A stretch of 64,000 nucleotides of DNA from Mycolicibacterium aromaticivorans JS19b1 = JCM 16368 (GTDB taxonomy: Bacteria > Actinomycetota > Actinomycetes > Mycobacteriales > Mycobacteriaceae). The stretch lies in NCBI RefSeq assembly GCF_000559085.1, contig NZ_JALN02000001.1, forward strand, positions 558,001-622,000. The letters are read 5' to 3'. A program made the position numbers and the translations under genes. Below the pieces are notes generated by a model. That model saw nothing but the letters and a program-made list of their open reading frames with translations, did not search any database and was not told where the DNA came from. Positions 32,124-40,283 of the stretch are shown here, piece by piece. How positions within the stretch are numbered: position 1 is the first letter of the stretch; each line of letters opens with the position of its first letter.

Positions 32124-34373
32124 TTAGCTGCTGGCGGTCGCGGCATCGGCATCAGCGGGTGCCGGTGCAGCGTCTTCGGGAGCGTCGGCCCCGTCTTCGG
32201 ACACCAGGATCAGCGAGATCTTGCCGCGGTTGTCGATGTCGGCGATCTCCACGCGGAGCTTGTCACCGAGCTTGACGACATCCTCGACCTTGGCGATCCG
32301 CTTGCCCTTGCCGAGCTTCGAGATGTGCACCAGGCCGTCACGACCGGGCAGCAGCGACACGAATGCACCGAAGTCGGTGGTTTTCACCACTGTCCCGAGG
32401 AAGCGCTCGCCGACCTTGGGCAGCTGCGGGTTCGCGATCGCGTTGATCATGTCGATCGCCGCTTGCGCCGACGGGCCGTCGGTGGCACCGACGAACACGG
32501 TGCCGTCGTCCTCGATGGAGATCGATGCGCCAGTCTGCTCGGTGATCGAGTTGATCATCTTGCCCTTGGGTCCGATGACCTCACCGATCTTGTCCACCGG
32601 CACCTTGATGGCGGTGACGCGAGGAGCGTACGGGCTCATCTCGTCGGGCTCGTCGATGGCCTCGGCCATCACCTCGAGGATGGTCAGGCGAGCGTCCTTG
32701 GCCTGAGCGAGAGCATTGGCCAGCACCTGCGAGGGGATGCCGTCCAGCTTGGTGTCCAACTGCAGAGCGGTGACGAACTCCTTGGTGCCCGCGCACTTGA
32801 AGTCCATGTCGCCGAAGGCATCCTCGGCACCGAGGATGTCGGTCAGGGTGACGAACCGACGCTCACCATCAACATCGTCCGACACCAGACCCATGGCGAT
32901 ACCGGCAACCGGGGCCTTGAGCGGCACACCGGCGTTCAGCAGCGACAGCGTCGAGGCACACACCGAGCCCATCGACGTGGAGCCGTTGGAGCCCAACGCT
33001 TCCGACACCTGGCGAATCGCGTACGGGAACTCCTCGACACTCGGCAACACCGGCATCAGCGCGCGCTCGGCGAGCGCGCCGTGGCCGATTTCGCGGCGCT
33101 TCGGGGAGCCGACGCGACCGGTCTCACCGGTCGAATACGGCGGGAAGTTGTAGTGGTGCATGTAGCGCTTGGAGGTTTCCGGCCCGAGCGAGTCGATCTG
33201 CTGAGCCATCTTCACCATGTCGAGAGTGGTGACACCCATGATCTGGGTCTCGCCGCGCTCGAACAGCGCGCTGCCGTGCGCGCGCGGGATGATCGCGACC
33301 TCGGCGGACAGGGCGCGGATATCGGTGACGCCGCGGCCGTCGATGCGGAAGTGATCGGTCAGGATACGCTGGCGCACAAGCTTTTTGGTCAGCGAGCGGT
33401 AGGCAGCGCCGATCTCCTTCTCGCGCCCGGCGAAGGTCTCGCTGAGCTCTCCGAGGACCTCGTTCTTGATCTCGTCGGTGCGCTCGTCGCGCTCCTGCTT
33501 GCCGGCGATGGTGAGCGCCTGCGCCAGCGAGTCGCCGGCCACATGCGAGACGGCCGCATACACGTCGTCCTGGTAGTCCGGGAACAGCGGGTAATCGGCG
33601 ACCGGCTTGGCGGCCTTGTCGGCCAGCGCCTGCTGCGCATCGCACAACGCGGCGATGAACGGCTTTGCGGCTTCGAGGCCTTCGGCCACGACAGCCTCGG
33701 TCGGAGCACCTGCGCCACCGGCGATGAGCTCGATGACATTGTCGGTGGCCTCGGCCTCGACCATCATGATCGCGACGTCATCGCCCGCCTTGCGGCCCGC
33801 GACGACCATGTCGAACACCGCTGTCTCGAGCTGCTCGACGGTCGGGAACGCCACCCACTGGCCGTCGATGAGGGCGACGCGCACGCCGCCGACCGGACCG
33901 GAGAACGGCAGACCGGAAATCTGGGTGGACGCCGACGCTGCGTTGATCGCCAGCACGTCGTACAGATCCTTGGGATCCAGGCTCAGGATCGTGACCACGA
34001 CCTGGATCTCGTTGCGCAGGCCCGAGACGAACGTCGGGCGCAGCGGGCGGTCGATCAGTCGACAGGTCAGGATCGCGTCGGTGGAAGGACGGCCTTCGCG
34101 GCGGAAGAACGAGCCGGGGATGCGCCCGGCGGCGTACATCCGCTCCTCGACGTCGATCGTCAGCGGGAAGAAGTCGAAATGATCTTTGGGGGTCTTGCTG
34201 GCGGTGGTCGCGCTCAGCAGCATGGTCTCGTCGTCGAGGTAGGCGACGACGGAGCCTGCGGCCTGCTGCGCCAGCCGGCCGGTCTCGAAACGTACGGTGC
34301 GGGTGCCGAAGCTCCCGTTGTCGATGACGGCGGTCGCTTCGAAGACGCCTTCGTCGATTTCAGCTACAGACAT
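32124..34373 (-). CDS. gpsI: Polynucleotide phosphorylase (GpsI/Pnp)
   Basis: 749 aa. Two RNase PH-like domains: residues about 10-240, and about 340-570 with [14 protein letters not shown]. Between them lies a helical linker. A KH domain follows ([36 protein letters not shown]), then an S1 domain ([37 protein letters not shown]). The enzyme phosphorolyses RNA 3'-5' and can add tails. Downstream of rpsO as in many bacteria; the 265-base leader between them holds strong hairpins. Confidence 0.97.
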   Translation of the reverse strand: MSVAEIDEGVFEATAVIDNGSFGTRTVRFETGRLAQQAAGSVVAYLDDETMLLSATTASKTPKDHFDFFPLTIDVEERMYAAGRIPGSFFRREGRPSTDAILTCRLIDRPLRPTFVSGLRNEIQVVVTILSLDPKDLYDVLAINAASASTQISGLPFSGPVGGVRVALIDGQWVAFPTVEQLETAVFDMVVAGRKAGDDVAIMMVEAEATDNVIELIAGGAGAPTEAVVAEGLEAAKPFIAALCDAQQALADKAAKPVADYPLFPDYQDDVYAAVSHVAGDSLAQALTIAGKQERDERTDEIKNEVLGELSETFAGREKEIGAAYRSLTKKLVRQRILTDHFRIDGRGVTDIRALSAEVAIIPRAHGSALFERGETQIMGVTTLDMVKMAQQIDSLGPETSKRYMHHYNFPPYSTGETGRVGSPKRREIGHGALAERALMPVLPSVEEFPYAIRQVSEALGSNGSTSMGSVCASTLSLLNAGVPLKAPVAGIAMGLVSDDVDGERRFVTLTDILGAEDAFGDMDFKCAGTKEFVTALQLDTKLDGIPSQVLANALAQAKDARLTILEVMAEAIDEPDEMSPYAPRVTAIKVPVDKIGEVIGPKGKMINSITEQTGASISIEDDGTVFVGATDGPSAQAAIDMINAIANPQLPKVGERFLGTVVKTTDFGAFVSLLPGRDGLVHISKLGKGKRIAKVEDVVKLGDKLRVEIADIDNRGKISLILVSEDGADAPEDAAPAPADADAATASS

Positions 34374-34463
34374 GGATGCCCGTTCAGCCTTTCTGAATTC
34401 ACTGTTCAGCTGTTTCGCGTCATCACAGGTGCATCCAGTCGGCTACGGCCGTCGATCGAAGCG

Positions 34464-34495
34464 GCCGGGCGCTCCCCAAATCATTGGGGCCCGGC
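34464..34495 (-). promoter_or_regulatory. Strong hairpin in the gpsI mRNA leader
   Basis: GCCGGG (34464-34469) pairs with CCCGGC (34490-34495) and CCCCAA (34474-34479) with TTGGGG (34484-34489). The loop is four bases, with a four-base bulge at 34470-34473. It lies about 90 bases upstream of the gpsI start. In Escherichia coli a leader stem cut by RNase III lets PNPase repress its own mRNA; a similar role is possible here but inferred. Confidence 0.55.
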
Positions 34496-34582
34496 AGCCA
34501 CTACCGAAGACCGCCCGATCAGGGAAGCTTCGCTGTGACACGCGGGAACGGGACACGCGGGTTTGCATGCACCGCACCCGTT

Positions 34583-34608
34583 GTTCGAGCCGCAATCCGG
34601 CTCGCAAC
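34583..34608 (-). terminator. Hairpin downstream of rpsO
   Basis: CGAGCCG (34586-34592) and CGGCTCG (34598-34604) pair around a five-base loop. GTT/AAC extend the stem past a one-base bulge. It lies about 30 bases beyond the rpsO stop, in the right place to end or process the rpsO message before gpsI. No clear U-run follows. Confidence 0.5.
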
Positions 34609-34638
34609 GCCCCTATGTTACACGGCGGGTCGTGCGCC

Positions 34639-34908
34639 TCAGCGGCGCAGACCGAGCCGCTCGATCAGCGAGCGGTAGCGCGCGACGTCCAGGTCGGCGA
34701 CGTACTTGAGCAGCCGGCGACGGCGGCCGACCAGCAACAGCAGTCCGCGCCGCGAGTGGTGGTCGTGCTTGTGCTGCTTGAGGTGCTCGGTGAGATCGGC
34801 GATGCGTTTGGTCAGCAGCGCCACCTGGGCTTCCGGCGAGCCGGTGTCGGTCTCATGCAGACCGTACTGGCCCAGGATTTCCTTCTTCTGCTCGGCGGTA
34901 AGCGCCAC
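34639..34908 (-). CDS. rpsO: 30S ribosomal protein S15
   Basis: 89 aa, the family length. Binds the central domain of 16S rRNA early in 30S assembly. Contains [71 protein letters not shown] 34908 has GGAGATG eight or so bases upstream. Divergent from the ArsR/SRPBCC pair. In M. tuberculosis lppU lies between rpsO and gpsI; it is absent here. Confidence 0.97.
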   Translation of the reverse strand: MALTAEQKKEILGQYGLHETDTGSPEAQVALLTKRIADLTEHLKQHKHDHHSRRGLLLLVGRRRRLLKYVADLDVARYRSLIERLGLRR

Positions 34909-35045
34909 GAAAACATCTCCATCACATCGGTGCCGCGAGGGGAATCGAATGCCGTGGGCCGCCGCGGACTGCAGCGCACGCTGATCGCCGACTCTAGCAG
35001 CGCCCACGCCGCGAACCGAAATCGCAGCAGGCCGACCCCTTGACG

Positions 35046-35069
35046 ATGTACAACCATCTGGTTGTACAT
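35046..35069. promoter_or_regulatory. Perfect palindromic operator before the ArsR gene
   Basis: ATGTACAACCA (35046-35056), TC, TGGTTGTACAT (35059-35069): 11-bp arms without mismatch, ending seven bases before the GTG start of the ArsR regulator. The ACAACCA/TGGTTGT core is what I recall from operators of ArsR regulators paired with SRPBCC proteins. Binding here would autorepress the pair. Confidence 0.75.
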
Positions 35070-35076
35070 TGGGGCG

Positions 35077-35427
35077 GTGACCGTAGCTGCCGAGGACCGT
35101 GCGGACGCCCTGTTCCACGCTCTCGCCGACCGAACCCGCCGCGACATCATGCGCCGGGCGCTGGCCGGTGAGCATTCGGTGTCCGCGCTCGCGCTGAAAT
35201 ACGACATGAGCTTCGCCGCGGTGCAAAAACACGTCGCCGTCCTGGAGAAGGCCGGTCTGCTCACCAAGCGGCGCCACGGCCGCGAGCAGTTGGCCAGCGG
35301 TGATGTGACCGCCGTGCGGTCGGTGGCGGCGATGCTCACCGAACTGGAAGAGGTCTGGCGCGGTCGGGTCGGCCGCATCGACGACCTCATCGCATCCGAG
35401 AAGTCCGAAAAGAAGGAGAACGACTGA
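35077..35427 (+). CDS. ArsR/SmtB-family transcriptional regulator
   Basis: 116 aa from GTG 35077. Winged helix: [63 protein letters not shown]. No cysteine-rich metal site of the ArsR or SmtB type is present, in keeping with the SRPBCC-linked, non-metal subgroup. A TTG at 35062 would lie inside the palindrome, so the GTG is preferred. The stop and the next ATG overlap as TGATG. Confidence 0.88.
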   Translation: MTVAAEDRADALFHALADRTRRDIMRRALAGEHSVSALALKYDMSFAAVQKHVAVLEKAGLLTKRRHGREQLASGDVTAVRSVAAMLTELEEVWRGRVGRIDDLIASEKSEKKEND

Positions 35428-35912
35428 TGCCTGTCACCGACGTGAAGCACGATCTGGAGAACCTGACGCTCACCATCACCGCTGATTTCGCGGCACCGGT
35501 GCAGCGGGTCTGGCAGATCTACGCCGATCCTCGTCAGCTGGAGAAGGTGTGGGGGCCGCCCTCGCATCCGGCGACCTTCGTCGACCACAGCCTCACCCCA
35601 GGCAGCCGGGTCACCTACTTCATGACCGGGCCGGACGGCGAGAAATACGCCGGGTACTGGGACATCACCAGCGTCGACGAGCCGACGAGCTTCGCATTTC
35701 GGGACGGGTTCGCCGACGCCGATCTGAACCCGAACCCCGATATGCCGGTCTCGGAGAACACCTATACCTTCACCGAACACAACGGCGGCACGCGCGCGAT
35801 CTACGTCAGCAGGTTCGCCTCCGCTGAGGGCTTGCAGCAGGTGCTGGACATGGGCGTGGTCGAGGGCTCGACGTCGGCGATCAACCAGATTGACGAGCTG
35901 CTGGCTGCCTGA
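35427..35912 (+). CDS. SRPBCC / AHSA1-like domain protein
   Basis: 161 aa START-like fold: [66 protein letters not shown]. The fold makes a deep hydrophobic cavity for a small ligand, which is unknown. It overlaps the ArsR stop by one base and is co-expressed with it. Similar ArsR-SRPBCC pairs occur in M. tuberculosis (for example Rv2034-Rv2035). Confidence 0.87.
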   Translation: MPVTDVKHDLENLTLTITADFAAPVQRVWQIYADPRQLEKVWGPPSHPATFVDHSLTPGSRVTYFMTGPDGEKYAGYWDITSVDEPTSFAFRDGFADADLNPNPDMPVSENTYTFTEHNGGTRAIYVSRFASAEGLQQVLDMGVVEGSTSAINQIDELLAA

Positions 35913-35918
35913 GGGCGG

Positions 35919-36896
35919 TCAGTCCTGCGCGGAGAGAATCGCGCGAGCTTTCTCGGTGTCCTTGCCCATCGCCTTGATCAGGTCGTCCACCGAATCGAAC
36001 TTGAGCTGGCCACGCAGCCGGGCGACGAAGTCGACCGCGACATGCTGGCCGTAGAGGTCGGCGGCGGTGTCCAGGACGAACGCCTCCACGGTGCGGGTGC
36101 GCCCGGAGAACGTCGGGTTGGTGCCCACTGACACCGCGGCCTGATACCGCTCCCCCGGAATCACCGAACCGGTCACCGGGCCGTGGCCCAGCACCGTGAA
36201 CCACGCCGCGTACACCCCGTCCGCCGGAATCGCGGAGTACATCGGCGGTGCGACGTTGGCGGTCGGGAAGCCCAGCACCCGGCCGCGGCCGTCGCCGCGC
36301 ACCACCACACCTTCCACGCGATGCGGGCGGCCCAGCGCCTCGGCGGCCGTCACCACGTCACCGGCGTCGACGCAGGACCGGATGTACGTCGAGGAGAACG
36401 TGACGGTTTCGCTCTGGTGGTGCTCGGCGACCAGCGACAGGCTCTCGACGGCGAAGCCGAAGCGTTCACCGGCCTTGCGCAGGGTGCCGACGTTGCCGGC
36501 CGCCTTCTTGCCGAAGGTGAAGTTCTCGCCGACGATCACCTCGACGACGTGCAGCCGCTCCACCAGCAGTTCATGGATGTAGCGCTCCGGGGTGAGCTTC
36601 ATGAAATCAGTGGTGAACGGCACCACCAGGAAGACGTCGATGCCCAGTTCCTCGGCCAGCTCGGCCCGCCGGGTCAACGTGGTCAGCTGTGCCGGATGGC
36701 TTCCCGGGAACACCACTTCCATGGGGTGCGGGTCGAACGTCATCAGCACCGTCGGGACCCCGCGGGACCGGCCGGCCTTGACCGCACTTCCGATCAGCTC
36801 CGCGTGCCCGCGGTGCACACCGTCGAATACGCCGATGGTCACCACGCATCGGCCCCAGTCCGAGGGGATCTCGTCCTGTCCGCGCCACCGTTCCAC
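35919..36896 (-). CDS. ribF: Bifunctional riboflavin kinase / FMN adenylyltransferase
   Basis: 325 aa. The N-terminal nucleotidyltransferase domain (about 15-190) has VVTIGVFDGVHRGHAELIGSAVKAG with the HxGH-like motif, and VGENFTFGKKAAGN. The C-terminal kinase domain has FPTANVAPPMYSAIPADGVYAAW and VSVGTNPTFSGRTRTVEAFVLD. It makes FMN and FAD, which the many flavoenzymes in this window use. Convergent with the SRPBCC gene and divergent from mntR. Confidence 0.95.
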   Translation of the reverse strand: MERWRGQDEIPSDWGRCVVTIGVFDGVHRGHAELIGSAVKAGRSRGVPTVLMTFDPHPMEVVFPGSHPAQLTTLTRRAELAEELGIDVFLVVPFTTDFMKLTPERYIHELLVERLHVVEVIVGENFTFGKKAAGNVGTLRKAGERFGFAVESLSLVAEHHQSETVTFSSTYIRSCVDAGDVVTAAEALGRPHRVEGVVVRGDGRGRVLGFPTANVAPPMYSAIPADGVYAAWFTVLGHGPVTGSVIPGERYQAAVSVGTNPTFSGRTRTVEAFVLDTAADLYGQHVAVDFVARLRGQLKFDSVDDLIKAMGKDTEKARAILSAQD

Positions 36897-36961
36897 GACG
36901 GCAAGCCTACGGCGCGCCGAGCCGCCCGGACACGCCAGATCCCCAGATCAGGTGATGATTG

Positions 36962-36974
36962 CCTAAACTTTTGG
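36962..36974. promoter_or_regulatory. Possible operator just upstream of mntR start
   Basis: CCTAAA (36962-36967), C, TTTTGG (36969-36974): an inverted repeat with one mismatch, ending two bases before the mntR GTG. Its position over the translation start would suit autorepression of a leaderless transcript. No binding data are known to me for this site. Confidence 0.3.
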
Positions 36975-36976
36975 AT

Positions 36977-37681
36977 GTGAGTCCTGACGACAACCCCAAC
37001 CCCGGGGTACACGACCTGACGACGGTCGCCCAGGACTACCTCAAGACGATCTGGTCGGCGCAGGAATGGTCGCTCGACAAGGTCAGCACCAAGCTGCTCG
37101 CCGAGCGCATCGGGGTGTCGGCCAGTACTGCCTCGGAATCAATCCGCCGGCTCGCCGACCAGGGACTGGTCGACCACGAGAAGTACGGTGCGGTCACGCT
37201 GACCGAACGCGGACGGCTCGCGGCGCTGGCGGTGGTCCGGCGGCACCGGCTGTTGGAGACGTTCCTGATGCGCGAGCTCGGCTACAGCTGGGACGAGGTG
37301 CACGACGAGGCGGAGATTCTCGAGCACGCCATCAGCGACATGATGCTCGATCGGATCGACGCCAAGCTGGGTCATCCCGTACGCGACCCGCATGGCGACC
37401 CCATCCCGACCGCCGACGGCCGGGTTCCCACCCCGCCCGCCCGCCAGCTGTCGGCATGTGTCGACGGCGAACTCGGCACCGTGGCGCGGATTTCCGATGC
37501 CGACCCGGAGATGCTGCGCTATTTCGACACCGTCGGCATCAGTCTGGACTCGCGGCTGACGGTGCTCGCTCGGCGAGATTTCGCCGGCATCATCTCGGTG
37601 TCGGTGGAATCATCCGACGGGGCAGCGAGCACAGTCGAGCTGGGCAGCCCTGCGGCCCAGGCGATTTGGGTCGTCGGCTAA
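36977..37681 (+). CDS. mntR: DtxR-family manganese regulator MntR (SirR type)
   Basis: 234 aa from GTG 36977. Winged helix at about residues 15-75 (LTTVAQDYLKTIWSAQEW...VSTKLLAERIGVSASTASESIRRLADQGLV), dimerisation domain to 130, then a FeoA/SH3-like domain. The metal ligands are of manganese type: Asp20 where DtxR/IdeR has Met, and Glu113, Glu116, His117 where DtxR has Cys, Glu, His; His90 is also present. It should repress Mn uptake genes when Mn is plentiful. Counterpart of Rv2788. Confidence 0.9.
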   Translation: MSPDDNPNPGVHDLTTVAQDYLKTIWSAQEWSLDKVSTKLLAERIGVSASTASESIRRLADQGLVDHEKYGAVTLTERGRLAALAVVRRHRLLETFLMRELGYSWDEVHDEAEILEHAISDMMLDRIDAKLGHPVRDPHGDPIPTADGRVPTPPARQLSACVDGELGTVARISDADPEMLRYFDTVGISLDSRLTVLARRDFAGIISVSVESSDGAASTVELGSPAAQAIWVVG

Positions 37682-37693
37682 ATCCCCAGCCGG

Positions 37694-38587
37694 CTAGAGC
37701 GTGGCCGGCCGGATCACCACGACTGATCTGGTGCGACCGCCCTTGTCCTCCAGCAATGCGATGACGCGGTTATCGGGATCCGTTGCGGCATACACTCCGC
37801 CGATTCCCGCCGAGCCCAACGGCCGCCCGTGGCTGGCGTCCTCGGCTTCGGCAGCGGTGATAGCGCGGCGAGGGAACGCCAGCAGGCAGGCGTCGTCGAG
37901 GGAGTAGCTCAGCTGCGGATGTTCGGCGAGTTCGTCCAGCGTCCTGGCGTGATCGAGCCCGTAGCCGCCAACGCGGGTGCGGCGCAGGGCCGTCAGATGC
38001 CCTCCGACACCGAGCGCATCACCCAGGTCGCGGGCCAGTGCCCGGATGTAGGTGCCCGACGAGCAGTCCACCGTGACGTCGAGGTCCACAAACGCGCCAT
38101 CGCGCCGGATCTCGCTCACGTCGAACCGGTCGATTCGCACCGCGCGCTCGGCCAACTCCACCTGCTGGCCTTCGCGCACCAGCTGATAGGCGCGCTTGCC
38201 ATCGATCTTGACCGCACTGACTGCGGACGGTCGCTGCGAAATCTCGCCGCGCAGGTCCGCGATACCGGCGTGGATCTGTGTGTCCGTGATATCGGCCGCG
38301 GAAACATCCTGCAGCACTTCGCCTTCGGCGTCATCGGTGGTGGTGGACCGGCCCAGCCGGACCGTCGCGGTGTACGACTTCGACGTGGCGGTCACCAGTC
38401 CCAGGATCTTGGTGGCGCGCTCGATCCCGATGACCAGCACGCCGGTGGCCATCGGGTCGAGGGTGCCGGCATGGCCGACCTTGCGGGTTCCGAAGATCCG
38501 CCGGCAGCGGCCCACCACATCGTGGCTGGTCATACCGCCGGGCTTGTCGACGACGACGATGCCGGGCTCCGGTCCGCCGGAGGTCAC
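37694..38587 (-). CDS. truB: tRNA pseudouridine(55) synthase TruB
   Basis: 297 aa. Isomerises U55 in the T-loop of tRNAs. Catalytic Asp44 lies in [34 protein letters not shown] precedes it. [19 protein letters not shown] and a C-terminal segment with [13 protein letters not shown] follow. GTG 38587 overlaps the pptT stop (GTGA); the frame open to 38782 is not used. Last gene of the pptH-pptT-truB operon. Confidence 0.95.
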   Translation of the reverse strand: MTSGGPEPGIVVVDKPGGMTSHDVVGRCRRIFGTRKVGHAGTLDPMATGVLVIGIERATKILGLVTATSKSYTATVRLGRSTTTDDAEGEVLQDVSAADITDTQIHAGIADLRGEISQRPSAVSAVKIDGKRAYQLVREGQQVELAERAVRIDRFDVSEIRRDGAFVDLDVTVDCSSGTYIRALARDLGDALGVGGHLTALRRTRVGGYGLDHARTLDELAEHPQLSYSLDDACLLAFPRRAITAAEAEDASHGRPLGSAGIGGVYAATDPDNRVIALLEDKGGRTRSVVVIRPATL

Positions 38588-39252
38588 AACACGATCGCCG
38601 TCAGCACCAGGCCGCCGCCCACCGACCACCGGCCGGCCAGTTCGGTCAGCGGCGGGCCGGAGCGCGCGGCCGGGTCGATCAGGATTCGGGACACGAACGT
38701 CCCGGTGACGCCGGAAGGGTCGACACCGAACGTGATGTGGGCATCCTCGAATCCCAGCCAGCGCTCGGTCAGCGGGAACCATACTTTGTAGGTTGCTTCC
38801 TTGGCGCAGAACAAGATTCGATCCCAGTGCAGTCCGCCCGGCAGGGCGCTCATCTCATAACGCTCGGCGGGCAGGCTGACCGCGTTGAGGACCCCGTCCG
38901 GAAGCACGCCGTGCGGTTCGGCGTCGATACCAACCGATCGGACCGCGGTCGTGCGCCCGACCACCGCGCCGCGGTAACCCTGGGTATGCGTCAGGCTGCC
39001 CACCACGCCGTCCGGCCAGCACGGCTCACCCTTGTCCCCTTTGAGGATCGGCGCGGGCGGGATACCGAGCTGTCCCAACGCGACCCGCGCGCAGTGGCGG
39101 ACGGTGATGAATTCGTTGCGCCGCTTGGCCACCGACTTCGCGATCAGCGGCTCCTCCTCGGGCAGCGGAGCCAGATCCGGCGGATCGTCGTACGCCTCGG
39201 CGTAGACCAGGTCGTCCAGGTCGGGCAGCACCGCCCGCATCAGCTCACTCAT
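38584..39252 (-). CDS. pptT: 4'-phosphopantetheinyl transferase PptT
   Basis: 222 aa Sfp-type enzyme that moves the phosphopantetheine arm from CoA onto carrier proteins of mycolate, siderophore and polyketide synthesis. Mg/CoA residues: Asp110 and Glu112 (GIDAEPHG), Glu152 and Lys156 ([10 protein letters not shown]). [15 protein letters not shown] is the P3-like CoA loop. The ATG overlaps the stop of the opposing hydrolase gene pptH (ATGA). Essential in M. tuberculosis. Confidence 0.95.
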   Translation of the reverse strand: MSELMRAVLPDLDDLVYAEAYDDPPDLAPLPEEEPLIAKSVAKRRNEFITVRHCARVALGQLGIPPAPILKGDKGEPCWPDGVVGSLTHTQGYRGAVVGRTTAVRSVGIDAEPHGVLPDGVLNAVSLPAERYEMSALPGGLHWDRILFCAKEATYKVWFPLTERWLGFEDAHITFGVDPSGVTGTFVSRILIDPAARSGPPLTELAGRWSVGGGLVLTAIVL

Positions 39253-40184
39253 TCGCGCCGACTGCGCAGACGCTCGCGCAGCTTGGTCGACTGCTCCTTC
39301 ATCTCCTCGGTGATGACGAAGTGGCCGCCGAAATCGTTGAGATAGCCCGGCGCGTACTGCGGGTCGGGCAGGATCTGGCGCAACCAGCGATAAGGCTTGC
39401 GGCGCCGCCACTCTCGGGGATAGCCGACGGACACCTCCTCGAAGCGAACGTCGTCGTACCAGGTGGTCCGCGGGATGTGCAGGTGACCGTACACCGAGCA
39501 GACCGCGTTGTAGCGGGTGTGCCAGTCGGCGGTCTCGGTCGTCCCGCACCACAGCGAGAACTCCGGGAAGAACAGAACATCGCAGGGCTCACGACGTAAC
39601 GGGAAGTGGTTCACCAACACCGTCGGCGTCATCCAGTCGAGCTCGTCGAGCCGAGCCTTGGTGTGGCGCAGCCGGTCCCGGCACCACGCATCGCGGGTGG
39701 CGTAAGGTTCACTGGACAGCAGGAACTCGTCGGTGGCCACCACGTTGCGTTCCCTGGCGATCGCCAGGCCCTCGGCCTTGGTCGTCGCGCCCGGGGGCAG
39801 AAATGTGTAGTCGTAGAGCAGGAACATCGGCACGATGGTCGCCGGGCCGCCCTGCTCGGTCCACACCGGAAACGGGTGTTCGGGAGTGACGATGCCCATC
39901 TCGTCGCACATGGTGACCAGATAGTCGTAGCGGGCCCGGCCGAACACCTGGACCGGGTCCTTGCCGGTGGTCCACAGTTCGTGGTTTCCCGGCACCCAGA
40001 TCACCTTGGCGAAGCGTCGGCGCAGCAGATCCAGCGACCAACGGATGTCGTCGGTGCGCTCGGCAACGTCGCCGGCGACGATCAGCCAGTCGTCCGGGGT
40101 CGAGGGATATAGCGATTCGGTGACCGGCTTGTTGCCAGTGTGACCCGTATGCAGGTCACTGATCGCCCAAAGTGTGGGTGCCAC
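39249..40184 (-). CDS. pptH: Metallophosphoesterase PptH (phosphopantetheinyl hydrolase)
   Basis: 311 aa calcineurin-like phosphoesterase. Metal motifs: LWAISDLHTGH, DDWLIVAGDVAERTDD, VIWVPGNHELW, VLVNHFPLRREP and VCSVYGHLHIPR. In M. tuberculosis Rv2795c removes phosphopantetheine from carrier proteins, so it opposes PptT; its loss protects against a PptT inhibitor. The four-base overlap with pptT makes the two opposite activities co-translated. GTG 40184 starts at the first strand. Confidence 0.92.
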   Translation of the reverse strand: MAPTLWAISDLHTGHTGNKPVTESLYPSTPDDWLIVAGDVAERTDDIRWSLDLLRRRFAKVIWVPGNHELWTTGKDPVQVFGRARYDYLVTMCDEMGIVTPEHPFPVWTEQGGPATIVPMFLLYDYTFLPPGATTKAEGLAIARERNVVATDEFLLSSEPYATRDAWCRDRLRHTKARLDELDWMTPTVLVNHFPLRREPCDVLFFPEFSLWCGTTETADWHTRYNAVCSVYGHLHIPRTTWYDDVRFEEVSVGYPREWRRRKPYRWLRQILPDPQYAPGYLNDFGGHFVITEEMKEQSTKLRERLRSRRE

Positions 40185-40283
40185 AACGTGCCAGCCTACT
40201 TGCGCACGCCACCCCGCCTGGTTCTGGGTGATGAAGCGCACCGACCTGATCAACCCTGGTACGCAGTGCATAGTCTGGAAGGC

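Noticed and set aside
31788..34538. Open plus-strand frame of over 900 codons opposite pepR and gpsI
   Set aside because: gpsI on the minus strand is unmistakable (KH and S1 domains). The antisense frame has no recognisable motif.
34374..34638. A possible lppU remnant between rpsO and gpsI
   Set aside because: No frame there shows a signal peptide or lipobox; only hairpins are seen.
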